This document shows, one piece after another, positions 25,526 to 33,152 of a DNA stretch of 33,995 bases. Source of the stretch: Bacteroidales bacterium (lineage in GTDB: Bacteria > Bacteroidota > Bacteroidia > Bacteroidales > Bacteroidaceae). Below the pieces are notes generated by a model. It was not told where the DNA came from. It made no database searches and saw only the letters and a list, made by a program, of their open reading frames with translations. A program made the position numbers and the translations under genes. Numbering within the stretch: position 1 is the stretch's first letter; each line of letters opens with the position of its first letter. Location of the stretch: positions 1 through 33,995 of the forward strand of contig JAUMXY010000008.1 in NCBI GenBank assembly GCA_030528885.1, written 5' to 3'.

Positions 25526-26560
25526 ATGGAAAGCTCAAAAGTATTCTCTGGTAAGCGCATTGAATATATTGATGCATTGCGTGGGTTCACAATGATTTTA
25601 GTCGTGTTGTCGCATGTGGCTATTTTTTGTGTGGGTGCTTATGATGTGTCACATTATCACCATTATTTGCAACAAATACGCATGCCGCTGTTTTTTCTGA
25701 TTAGTGGTTTTGTTCTTTATAAGGTTGATACAGTTTGGAATTTAAAACACATCGTTGGTTTTTTGAGCAGAAAATTTGTTGTCCAAATTCTATCAACCTC
25801 TCTTTTTTTTGTCTTATATGCCCATTGTTGTAGTATTGATGTTATGCAAGGAGTTAGTGATATCTACAAATCGGGCTACTGGTTTACTTATGTGCTTTTT
25901 TTCTTCTATGTTTTTTATTCTATAATAAGATTTACTTGCCGAAAATACGAGGATTATGTCTGTATTGTAGTTGCAGGGTTGTTTTATATCATCAATTGGC
26001 CACCTCTGTTTAACTCTATTCCTATTTCTGAGGCTATTAAATCTATTCTTTCAATTCCTTTTTGGTGTTACTTCTGCTTTTTCTTATTGGGAACTTTGTT
26101 AAGGAAATATTTCGATTGTGTGCAGGATTTATTAGATAGGCGAGAACTTATCGCAATTTGTGTTTTTATTTATTTCTTGTTGAATATTTATCGGGATGTT
26201 ATACCAGGTAACAACGGAGTGGTTGTTAGTTTTAGTATATCAATATCAGGAATTGTGATTATATTTTCCTTTTTCAGAACTTACCAAAAATCGTTTTCCA
26301 AGGAGAAGTTATTAGGCCGCATTTTGCAATATATAGGAAGACATACTTTGGATATCTATTTACTGCATTATTTTTTCATTCCAAGAGGTTTAGCACAAGC
26401 TGTCACTGTCTTCAAAGATTATCCAATGCCTGTGGTCGAGTTTGTCTATTCCCTTGTAATAGCACTCATTATCATTGGTTTTTGTTTGTTGATTAGCAAT
26501 GTGATACGGCTGAGTCCGACTCTTGCTCACATTCTATTTGGTGTGAGGAAGAAGATTTAG
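25526..26560 (+). CDS. membrane acyltransferase family 3, AT-rich
   Basis: Predicted to add an acyl (often acetyl) group to a cell-surface sugar. The 344-residue protein has about ten membrane helices and begins RIEYIDALRGFTMILVVLSH with the family's R and H residues; later RMPLFFLISGFVLYK and IGRHTLDIYLLHYFFIPRGL are also typical. ATG at 25526 is used because upstream in-frame codons encode nothing family-like and fall in the hairpin region. The gene is clearly richer in A and T and in TTT/ATT codons than its neighbours, which suggests transfer. It has no polysaccharide genes beside it, so it may be a lone surface-modification gene. Confidence 0.88.
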   Translation: MESSKVFSGKRIEYIDALRGFTMILVVLSHVAIFCVGAYDVSHYHHYLQQIRMPLFFLISGFVLYKVDTVWNLKHIVGFLSRKFVVQILSTSLFFVLYAHCCSIDVMQGVSDIYKSGYWFTYVLFFFYVFYSIIRFTCRKYEDYVCIVVAGLFYIINWPPLFNSIPISEAIKSILSIPFWCYFCFFLLGTLLRKYFDCVQDLLDRRELIAICVFIYFLLNIYRDVIPGNNGVVVSFSISISGIVIIFSFFRTYQKSFSKEKLLGRILQYIGRHTLDIYLLHYFFIPRGLAQAVTVFKDYPMPVVEFVYSLVIALIIIGFCLLISNVIRLSPTLAHILFGVRKKI

Positions 26561-26704
26561 CTTGGGATGTGGAAAGGTCTTTATGCAACGTGAAATTTGT
26601 GAAATAATATGGATGAGTGATAAACGTGAGTTCAACGAGTTAGCATATATTCAAATTCATTGTTATTTATATTGAAAAAAGAAGGAATATGCCTTTCTAT
26701 AAAA

Positions 26705-26769
26705 TCGGACCCCTCGGGTACGCCATGGCGTACCCGAGGGGTCCGATGCGCCGTACCCGAGGGGTACGG
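26705..26769. repeat. family-1 palindromic array, copy B (three 19-base modules, 23-base period)
   Basis: Modules TCGGACCCCTCGGGTACGC at 26705-26723, its exact reverse complement at 26728-26746 and CCGTACCCGAGGGGTACGG at 26751-26769; spacers CATG and TGCG. The first two modules make a perfect 42-base palindrome centred on CCATGG. It is in the 328-base gap between convergent acyltransferase and rnhA genes, and nothing else in that gap was recognised. Confidence 0.9.
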
Positions 26770-26888
26770 TCGATAATTGAGTTATTATCCTACAATCGCA
26801 TCTGTAAAAATGATGAAATTAATTTGTTGAGTTCACGTTTTTTACCTCGTTTTTGTGTCGTTCTGAAATGAAAAAACGAGGAGCATGC

Positions 26889-27578
26889 TCAATGTCTCCC
26901 GTTTTTTCTCCCGAAATCCGCTGGTATCTCTCCCCATTCCTCGGTGGGCCACTTGATGATAGGGTTGGCAAAAGCGTTGTTCTTGAGCCAAGTCTCGGCA
27001 CGTTCTATCAGTTGGTGCAGCTCTTCGGTCTTCTCGTTTCTTTCCAGCGTTGTCTTGCATTTCTTCTTTCTTACCCATAGCTGTGCATTCACGCTGTCGC
27101 TATAGACAGGCATCGTTCCAAGCCCTTTTTGTTTCAGCAGAGCTAGCCCATGCACGATGGCGAGAAACTCGCCGATGTTGTTCGTGCCATAGACGGGACC
27201 GTAGTGGAAGATTTCTTTGCCAGTGCGCAGATACACGCCCCGGTATTCCATCTTGCCTGGGTTGCCGCTGCAAGCGGCATCAACGGCGATGGCCTCGTTG
27301 ATGGCGGCTGCAGGGAGAGGTCTTGTGGTTTTTTCTGCTGTGGTATTAAGCGCTGCACCCCTTTCTTCCTCCGCCTCTCTCCTTTCTTCTCTTTCGGCTT
27401 CTTTCTGCCTGTATGCCTCATAGCCCATTTCGAAGGCTTCTTCTGCTTCAGCCTCCGTCTTGAATGACTTGTATTTGGCTCCAGAGTAGCCGCTTACTGC
27501 CTGCTGGCAGGCATCCCACGAGGTGTATACTCCGTCTTCGGCGCCATCCCACACTACATAGAACTTTTGTTTTGCCAT
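26889..27578 (-). CDS. rnhA: ribonuclease HI with N-terminal viroplasmin domain
   Basis: Degrades the RNA strand of RNA/DNA hybrids. Residues 4-50 form a caulimovirus viroplasmin-like domain (KFYVVWDGAEDGVYTSWDAC), thought to bind hybrids; a charged, probably helical linker follows (about 55-80, rich in Glu and Arg); the RNase H domain starts near 95. The catalytic residues are all present: D100 in AVDAACSGNPG, E137 in NNIGEFLAI, D161 in VYSDSVN and D221 in EIPADFGRK. Start is the ATG at 27578, 17 bases below the -7 box; 229 residues. With rnhB at 5922 this genome has both RNase H types. Confidence 0.93.
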   Translation of the reverse strand: MAKQKFYVVWDGAEDGVYTSWDACQQAVSGYSGAKYKSFKTEAEAEEAFEMGYEAYRQKEAEREERREAEEERGAALNTTAEKTTRPLPAAAINEAIAVDAACSGNPGKMEYRGVYLRTGKEIFHYGPVYGTNNIGEFLAIVHGLALLKQKGLGTMPVYSDSVNAQLWVRKKKCKTTLERNEKTEELHQLIERAETWLKNNAFANPIIKWPTEEWGEIPADFGRKNGRH

Positions 27579-27594
27579 GTTTTGTTGTTTGTCG

Positions 27595-27626
27595 CAAAGA
27601 TACGACTTTCCATCGAATTGAACAAA
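27595..27626 (-). promoter_or_regulatory. promoter of rnhA, overlapping the pckA terminator
   Basis: On the minus strand, TTTG at 27623-27626 and TATCTTTG at 27595-27602 with a 20-base spacer. The -33 box is formed by the U-tract of the pckA terminator. Confidence 0.75.
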
Positions 27627-27656
27627 AAGGTGCACCTCGAAAAGGAGGTGCACCTT
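27624..27656 (-). terminator. terminator of pckA
   Basis: AAGGTGCACCTC at 27627-27638 pairs exactly with 27645-27656 over a 6-base loop, followed on the minus strand by TTTTTG. A strong intrinsic terminator 26 bases after the pckA stop. Confidence 0.88.
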
Positions 27657-27681
27657 CGTATTGTGATATTTGCTTGTCAGA

Positions 27682-29280
27682 TTAGAGCTGTGGACCTGCA
27701 GCAACGAGAGCCTTACCAGCTTCGTTAGTAGTGTACTTGCTGAAGTTCTTGATGAAACGAGCAGCAAGGTCCTTAGCCTTCTCTTCCCACTCAGCAGCAG
27801 TAGCGTAAGTGTCGCGTGGGTCGAGGATAGCAGGGTTCACGTTTGGAAGAGCTGTTGGAACCTCGAAGTCGAACATTGGGATCTTCTTAGTTTCAGCCTT
27901 GAGGATTGAACCGTCGAGGATAGCGTCGATGATACCGCGAGTATCTGGAATAGAGATACGCTTGCCTGTACCGTTCCAGCCTGTGTTCACGAGGTATGCC
28001 TTAGCACCGCTCTTCTCCATCTTCTTCACGAGCTCTTCAGCATACTTAGTTGGGTGAAGCTCGAGGAATGCCTGGCCGAAGCAAGCAGAGAATGTTGGAG
28101 TTGGCTCAGTGATGCCGCGCTCTGTACCAGCAAGCTTAGCTGTAAATCCAGAGAGGAAGTAGTACTGAGTCTGAGCTGGAGTCAGGATAGATACTGGAGG
28201 AAGTACGCCGAATGCGTCAGCAGAAAGGAAGATTACGTTCTTAGCTGCTGGTGCAGATGAACCTGGCTGGATGTTGTTGATGTGGTTGATTGGGTAAGAA
28301 ACACGAGTGTTCTCAGTAACAGACTTATCGTCGAAGTCGATCTTGCCCTCAGCGTCTACTGTTACGTTCTCAAGGAGAGCGTCGCGCTTGATAGCGCCGT
28401 AGATGTCTGGTTCATGCTCCTTAGAGAGGCCGATAACCTTAGCGTAGCAACCACCTTCGAAGTTGAACACGCCGTTGTCGTCCCAACCGTGTTCGTCGTC
28501 ACCGATGAGGCGGCGCTTTGGATCAGTTGAGAGAGTTGTCTTACCTGTACCAGAGAGACCGAAGAAGATAGCTGTGTTCTCGCCGTTCATGTCGCAGTTT
28601 GCAGAGCAGTGCATAGAAGCGATGCCCTGAAGTGGGAGGTAGTAGTTCATCATAGAGAACATACCCTTCTTCATCTCACCACCGTACCATGTGTTGATGA
28701 TAACCTGCTCACGGCTTGTGATGTTGAATGCCACACAAGTCTCAGAGTTGATGCCGAGTTCCTTCCAGTTCTCAACCTTAGCCTTAGAAGCGTTGTAAAC
28801 AACGAAGTTTGGCTCAAACTCAGCGAGTTCTTCAGCTGTTGGCTGGATGAACATGTTCTTAACGAAGTGTGCCTGCCAAGCTACCTCAACGATGAAGCGT
28901 ACAGACATACGAGTGTCCTTGTTTGCACCGCAGAAGCAGTCAACAACATAGAGGTTCTTGTTAGAAAGCTCCTTCTTTGCGATTTCCTTGAGTGCAGCCC
29001 AAGAATCCTCAGAGAGAGGCTTGTTGTCATTCTTATAGTCGTCTGATGTCCACCAGATAGTGTTCTTTGAGTTCTCGTCCATTACGATGAACTTGTCCTT
29101 AGGTGAACGACCAGTGTAGATACCCGTCATCACGTTCACTGCGCCGAGCTCAGTGTCCTGTCCCTTCTCGTAACCTTCGAGAGATGGGTCGATTTCTGCC
29201 TTGAAAAGCTCCTCGTAAGAAGGATTGTGCGCAATCACTGTAGAACCAGTGATGCCATACTTAGTCAAATCTAAAGCCAT
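27682..29280 (-). CDS. pckA: phosphoenolpyruvate carboxykinase (ATP)
   Basis: Interconverts oxaloacetate and phosphoenolpyruvate with ATP/ADP. In succinate-forming Bacteroidota it mainly fixes CO2 onto PEP. The 532-residue protein has R58 in [10 protein letters not shown], the [10 protein letters not shown] metal/substrate segment, H224 in SMHCSAN, the P-loop [10 protein letters not shown] at 241-250 and the kinase-2 aspartates in LIGDDEHGW. Codon use is strongly biased and the flanking signals are strong, as expected for a highly expressed gene. It is a single-gene unit with its own promoter, a leader of roughly 105 bases and an intrinsic terminator. Confidence 0.98.
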   Translation of the reverse strand: MALDLTKYGITGSTVIAHNPSYEELFKAEIDPSLEGYEKGQDTELGAVNVMTGIYTGRSPKDKFIVMDENSKNTIWWTSDDYKNDNKPLSEDSWAALKEIAKKELSNKNLYVVDCFCGANKDTRMSVRFIVEVAWQAHFVKNMFIQPTAEELAEFEPNFVVYNASKAKVENWKELGINSETCVAFNITSREQVIINTWYGGEMKKGMFSMMNYYLPLQGIASMHCSANCDMNGENTAIFFGLSGTGKTTLSTDPKRRLIGDDEHGWDDNGVFNFEGGCYAKVIGLSKEHEPDIYGAIKRDALLENVTVDAEGKIDFDDKSVTENTRVSYPINHINNIQPGSSAPAAKNVIFLSADAFGVLPPVSILTPAQTQYYFLSGFTAKLAGTERGITEPTPTFSACFGQAFLELHPTKYAEELVKKMEKSGAKAYLVNTGWNGTGKRISIPDTRGIIDAILDGSILKAETKKIPMFDFEVPTALPNVNPAILDPRDTYATAAEWEEKAKDLAARFIKNFSKYTTNEAGKALVAAGPQL

Positions 29281-29391
29281 AGTATTTATTAGTTTATAAA
29301 GTGAATAATAATCTCTTTACCAATGGTCTGAACCAGCGGCTCGGCAGGGCGGTGCGTGGACTCCCCGACACAAAGTCCCCCAATTCAACGA

Positions 29392-29422
29392 CAAAGTTAG
29401 CAAATTCCATTATTTACGCAAA
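29392..29422 (-). promoter_or_regulatory. promoter of pckA
   Basis: On the minus strand, TTTG at 29419-29422 and TAACTTTG at 29392-29399 with a 19-base spacer. The GC-rich leader (29300-29385) can form small stems such as GGACT with AGTCC, but no known riboswitch was recognised. The rest of this 386-base gap is AT-rich spacer and the tRNA promoter. Confidence 0.75.
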
Positions 29423-29602
29423 GAAAGGCGTAATCCTTTTCCGCTTTTTTCGCTTTATTTACCACAAAATGCTACTTTTTTCGTACTTTTTTCAAAAGAG
29501 TTGTAACATTTAGTTTGCAAATGCACGAAATAAGAGAAAAGTGCAACTCGCAGCCTTCATGCATCCATAAAGTTCCCACCTGTCAGATTCTTCTGAAAAA
29601 AA

Positions 29603-29633
29603 TTGCCTGAAAGAAAAATAATCATTAATTTTG
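29603..29633 (+). promoter_or_regulatory. promoter of the tRNA-Pro gene
   Basis: TTG at 29603-29605 and TAATTTTG at 29626-29633 with a 20-base spacer, 33 bases before the mature tRNA. Confidence 0.65.
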
Positions 29634-29666
29634 CATGCCTTTTTCAGGAAGAGAAATGGCAGCTAT

Positions 29667-29739
29667 CGGGATGTAGCGCAGTTGGTAGCGCACTACGTTC
29701 GGGACGTAGGGGTCGCGTGTTCGAGTCACGTCATCCCGA
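29667..29739 (+). tRNA. tRNA-Pro (anticodon CGG)
   Basis: A 73-base cloverleaf: acceptor CGGGATG with CATCCCG and discriminator A; D stem GCGC/GCGC with loop AGTTGGTA; anticodon stem CTACG/CGTAG with loop TTCGGGA, so anticodon CGG; variable loop GGGTC; T arm with TTCGAGT loop (one G-U pair in the stem). The 3' CCA is not encoded. It stands alone with its own promoter and terminator. Confidence 0.95.
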
Positions 29740-29745
29740 CATGCA

Positions 29746-29784
29746 GCAAGCGAGCGTGTCATCGGCACGCTCGCTTGCTTTTTT
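29746..29784 (+). terminator. terminator of tRNA-Pro
   Basis: GCAAGCGAGCGTG at 29746-29758 pairs exactly with 29766-29778, 7-base loop, followed by six T. Confidence 0.9.
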
Positions 29785-29831
29785 ATGATATTGAGTTCTC
29801 TGCAGTATCAGCTTTCCTCACCTTATTTTTC

Positions 29832-29942
29832 CTATAGGCTTACCTTGAATGTACTGCCTCCTACCTTCACGATGTAGATGCCGCTATCGAGCGAAAGGGG
29901 GTATTTCCTGACCGTGTTTGAAACTGCTTTTTGAGGGTTAGG
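29832..29942 (-). pseudogene. relic of a Por-type secretion tail
   Basis: On the minus strand a frame ends in TAG at 29832-29834 and encodes YPLSLDSGIYIVKVGG followed by STFKVSL. This is a typical C-terminal sorting tail of exported Bacteroidota proteins. The frame has no start codon or recognisable body upstream; it runs without a domain into the end of the antiporter gene. The likeliest reading is the remaining 3' end of a lost secreted-protein gene. Nothing else was seen in the 250 bases between the tRNA and the antiporter gene. Confidence 0.55.
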
Positions 29943-29988
29943 AAAGGGACTTATATGTCGTGAGGAAAGGGGGTAGGGAAAGAGTCTT

Positions 29989-31461
29989 TTATACTACTTT
30001 TTCGGGTCCGTCGGTAGTCTTTCCAGAAATGACCAGAAGCTCGTCGTTTTCAAAGAGTTGCAGTGAACCATTGGGCACGATGAATTCTCCTTCGCGTCGA
30101 ACGAGCATCACCAGGGTTCCTTGGGGCAGGTTCATGGTGCGCAGGGTGTCTCCGTCTGCCAGGCTTTCGGCTGTGAGGGTGAGGGTGCGCATCTGTGTAC
30201 CTACTTCTTCGGGGATTTCTATGCCGAAGAAGTTTTCTTCTTTAGGCATCGGGGCATCCAGTTTCAGCCATCGAGCCACGGTGGAGATGGTGGAACCTTG
30301 TATGACGAGCGAGAGGATGGTGATGAAGAAAACGATGTTGAAGATGATTTTGGCTCCTTCTACGTCTGCCACTACGGGATAGGTGGCGAAGATGATGGGT
30401 ACGGCACCTCTCAGTCCGACCCATGAGATGAACCAGCGTGAGGGCATTTCCATGTTGCGGAAGGGGATGAGGCTGATGAGGACGCTGAGGGGGCGTGAGA
30501 AAATCATCATGAAGATGCCGATGAGGATGGCTGGGATGGCGATATCGAGCATCTCGTGCGGATTGACCAGCAGTCCCAGCATGAGGAACATGCTGATTTG
30601 GAAGAGCCATGTCATGCCGTCGAGGAAGCTGGACATCTCGCGTCGGTTGGCCAGCTTGTGTGCATTTCCCACCACGATGCCTGCGATGTAGACGGCGAGG
30701 TAGCCGTTGCCCTTGAGCAGGGAGGTGATGGTGAATATCAGGAATACGCCGCTGAGCAGCAGGATGGGGTAGAGAGACGAGTTGTTCAGGTTGATGCGGT
30801 TGATGATTTTCACCATGAGCTTTCCCAGGAAGTATCCGCCTGCTCCGCCTACGGCAAACTGCACTAACAGCATGAGCAGGAGGGCGCCGAAGCCTATCTC
30901 GCTGGTTGACTGAATGATTTGTATCAGAGCGATGGTGAGCATGTATGCCATGGGGTCGTTGCTGCCGCTTTCCAGCTCCAGTGTGGGACGAAGGTTGTGC
31001 TTCAGGTTCATTTTCTGTGTGCGCAGGATGTTGAAGACTGAAGCAGAGTCGGTACTTGACATGGTGGCGGCGAGCAGGAGCGAAGTCATCAGGGGGAGCT
31101 GTATGCCAGAGAAGCCTACATAGGACAGTCCGTAGATGAAGAATCCTGTGAACAAGGTGGTGAGGAATACTCCGACGGTGGAGAGGACAATGCCAGGGCC
31201 TAGGATGGGGCGTATCTCTTGAAAGTTGGTGTCCATGCCGCCTGAGAATAGGATGATGCAGAGTGAAATCATGCCGATGAACTGCGCATCGGCAGCATCG
31301 TCAAATTCAAGGCCCAGTCCGTCGCTGCCGAACAGCATGCCTACGACGAGGAAGATGAGCAAGGTGGGCACTCCGAAACGGAATCCGGCTTTGCTGATGA
31401 TGATGCTGACAAAGAGCAAGATGGCGGCAATGAGGATGAGACCTTCGGAGGAAAATGACAT
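29989..31461 (-). CDS. K+/H+ antiporter of the CPA1 type with TrkA-C domain
   Basis: Exchanges monovalent cations for protons across the inner membrane. The 490-residue protein has about twelve hydrophobic helices (ILIAAILLFVSIIISKAGFR, LLIFLVVGMLFGSDGLGLEF) with the transport-site region ESGSNDPMAYMLTIALIQII and SSTDSASVFNILR, which fit NhaP2/CvrA-type exchangers. The last 80 residues form a TrkA-C regulatory domain (RTLTLTAESLADGDTLRTMN, GSLQLFENDELLVISG). It has its own consensus promoter. Whether K+ or Na+ is preferred is not readable; the nhaP2 name is by family. Confidence 0.92.
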   Translation of the reverse strand: MSFSSEGLILIAAILLFVSIIISKAGFRFGVPTLLIFLVVGMLFGSDGLGLEFDDAADAQFIGMISLCIILFSGGMDTNFQEIRPILGPGIVLSTVGVFLTTLFTGFFIYGLSYVGFSGIQLPLMTSLLLAATMSSTDSASVFNILRTQKMNLKHNLRPTLELESGSNDPMAYMLTIALIQIIQSTSEIGFGALLLMLLVQFAVGGAGGYFLGKLMVKIINRINLNNSSLYPILLLSGVFLIFTITSLLKGNGYLAVYIAGIVVGNAHKLANRREMSSFLDGMTWLFQISMFLMLGLLVNPHEMLDIAIPAILIGIFMMIFSRPLSVLISLIPFRNMEMPSRWFISWVGLRGAVPIIFATYPVVADVEGAKIIFNIVFFITILSLVIQGSTISTVARWLKLDAPMPKEENFFGIEIPEEVGTQMRTLTLTAESLADGDTLRTMNLPQGTLVMLVRREGEFIVPNGSLQLFENDELLVISGKTTDGPEKVV

Positions 31462-31504
31462 GATTGGGTTGTAGTTTTTGTAGATTTACTGCAGTTTTCT
31501 GTTA

Positions 31505-31536
31505 CAAAGTTACGAAGGTCTTCTCGAAAAAACAAA
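31505..31536 (-). promoter_or_regulatory. promoter of the antiporter gene
   Basis: On the minus strand, TTTG at 31533-31536 and TAACTTTG at 31505-31512 with a 20-base spacer; the leader is about 40 bases. Confidence 0.75.
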
Positions 31537-31566
31537 GTAAAGGATGTTTTTTAATAGAATTTAAAA

Positions 31567-32712
31567 TTAAGGGGTGTTGACAGTTGAGCCCTTTATGTCT
31601 GTTTGGCTACTCAAGTAGGCTCTCATGCTTTCTTTTGCGCTGAGTTCCTCTCCGTTGGAAGTGGTGATGAAGTCATCTACATGCCAGTGCTTTTTGACTT
31701 GCTTGAGGATGAGATGAATGTCTGTCTCTTCTCCGCAGTTGCTGATGGTAACAGTTACTTGGGTATGTTCGTTGTTTTCTTCATCTTTGTTGATGCTGAT
31801 GACTGAAAAGTCGCTACACCAGTCTTGGGTGTCTGTCCACAGGTCGTAGTCGAAGATTGGGATGTCGTTTTCTTGTTCGGCTTTCTGTAGGCATGCGGCA
31901 CGCAATTGGAACAGTTCGCTGGTGAGGTAATCGGTGGAGATGTCGGGCTCCTGGCGAGTGCGTGCGGCAGCTATTTGTTGGTACAGATGTTGGACAAATG
32001 CCTCCGGCGTGTTCGGAGTCAGCTTGAAGATGTTTTCGTATGTGAGACTTTGGAGGCTGTCTTGTGGGGAAGTGGAAAGTTGTCCGTCTTCCTGTATTGT
32101 GATGCGTGTTGGCAATGTGTTCCAGACAATCTCGCCACGTTCGAGGATGACCGAGTGCTCTTTATGTTGTAGGGCTATGAATGAGCGGCTGGTTTCTGCA
32201 GGTGCTATTTCGCAGATGGCAACTGCATCGTCGCTTGCTTCGTAGAAATGGGTGGTGCGTCCGATGGTGAGGCTGTCAATCAGCTTGCCTTGGGGAGTGA
32301 AGGTATATAGCATCTTGTCTTCTAGCAATCCTGATGAGATGTCATAGACTTTGGTGAAGAACAAGGCTATGTATTGTTTTGCTGTTACTTTGTGACCATG
32401 GTTGAAGTGGATGAACTCCCTGCTCGTCTGCTCGTCCTCATTGAGCGGAAGTACTTGGGCCAGAAGTTCGTCAGGGATGTCTGTTGTGCCGTTTCCTGTG
32501 AAGGTGCTGTCGGTGATGCCGTTCCCGCTCCATTCTGGGTAGTGGCCAATGTATTGGCTGAACGGAGAAATGGCGGTTTCTTTGCTTGTGGAGGCTGGGG
32601 AAATCGAACGTGAAGTATTGGGCTCTTTGGAATGGAGGCAGCCTGAAAGGCACAGAATCATCAATGCACCTATGTATGCAGAAGTGCACTTCTGAAGATT
32701 GTTTTTATTCAT
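31567..32712 (-). CDS. lipoprotein of unknown function, DUF3828-like C-terminal part
   Basis: A 381-residue exported lipoprotein: the signal sequence ends in the lipobox LSGC (IGALMILCLSGCLHSKEP), followed by a Ser/Thr-rich linker. The middle (REFIHFNHGHKVTAKQYIAL, GRTTHFYEASDDAVAICEIA) is probably beta-rich. The last 150 residues (PEAFVQHLYQQIAAARTRQE, YDLWTDTQDWCSDFSVISIN) have the pattern of DUF3828/NTF2-like domains in Bacteroidota lipoproteins; this is tentative. ATG at 32712 is used, because the frame two codons earlier would need TTG. It is between the antiporter and glutamate racemase with its own -7 box. No function is proposed. Confidence 0.75.
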   Translation of the reverse strand: MNKNNLQKCTSAYIGALMILCLSGCLHSKEPNTSRSISPASTSKETAISPFSQYIGHYPEWSGNGITDSTFTGNGTTDIPDELLAQVLPLNEDEQTSREFIHFNHGHKVTAKQYIALFFTKVYDISSGLLEDKMLYTFTPQGKLIDSLTIGRTTHFYEASDDAVAICEIAPAETSRSFIALQHKEHSVILERGEIVWNTLPTRITIQEDGQLSTSPQDSLQSLTYENIFKLTPNTPEAFVQHLYQQIAAARTRQEPDISTDYLTSELFQLRAACLQKAEQENDIPIFDYDLWTDTQDWCSDFSVISINKDEENNEHTQVTVTISNCGEETDIHLILKQVKKHWHVDDFITTSNGEELSAKESMRAYLSSQTDIKGSTVNTP

Positions 32713-32804
32713 ATTCAATATGCCTGTTGGCGGAATTAATTTAGCATAAAAATGTTTTTCAGGATGTAGGCAAAACTCCCCAAAGGAGATTGTGCAATTC
32801 GTTG

Positions 32805-32812
32805 CAAAGTTA
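32805..32812 (-). promoter_or_regulatory. -7 box of the lipoprotein gene
   Basis: TAACTTTG on the minus strand, about 90 bases before the ATG. No -33 TTTG at the right distance. Confidence 0.5.
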
Positions 32813-32999
32813 TTAAAAGATGTTGATTTGCCCTCTTTCTGAACATTAAACTATGTTAATGGATGGTGATTGTTTTGATACAAACAAGGAGATAGACAAG
32901 CAATTGTTAATAAAGACTGCAAGACTCCTGTCTTTAGAAAGAGGAAAGTTGGAGTCGCTTTACTTCTTTCTAAACTGCTTAAGACCGTGCTTTAACATA

Positions 33000-33064
33000 C
33001 CGTACCCCTCGGGTCCGCCATGGTGGACCCGAGGGGTACGGTGCATCGGACCCGAGGGGTGCGA
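33000..33064. repeat. family-1 palindromic array, copy C (three 19-base modules, 23-base period)
   Basis: Modules CCGTACCCCTCGGGTCCGC at 33000-33018, GTGGACCCGAGGGGTACGG at 33023-33041 and TCGGACCCGAGGGGTGCGA at 33046-33064; spacers CATG and TGCA. The first two form a 42-base palindrome with one mismatch, also centred on CCATGG. It lies in the 440-base gap between glutamate racemase and the lipoprotein; otherwise only the lipoprotein -7 box was recognised there. Confidence 0.9.
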
Positions 33065-33152
33065 TTTGTAGGGCAAACGTCAATTGGTATAAAAAGTCGC
33101 TTCGAGAGGAAGCATACGAATCTCCCCAAATCTTTAAAATATAAATGAAGGG

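Noticed and set aside
26583..26675. 30-codon frame MQREICEIIWMSDKREF onward after the acyltransferase
   Set aside because: Too short, no promoter and AT-rich spacer composition; expected by chance.
29281..29391. pckA leader considered as a known riboswitch
   Set aside because: Small stems only; no match to any riboswitch core that I recognise.
32853..33071. 72-codon open frame beginning MLMDGDCFDTNKEIDKQLL and ending in array C
   Set aside because: The first 48 codons look mildly protein-like, but there is no promoter and the frame ends inside a repeat; not enough to call a gene.
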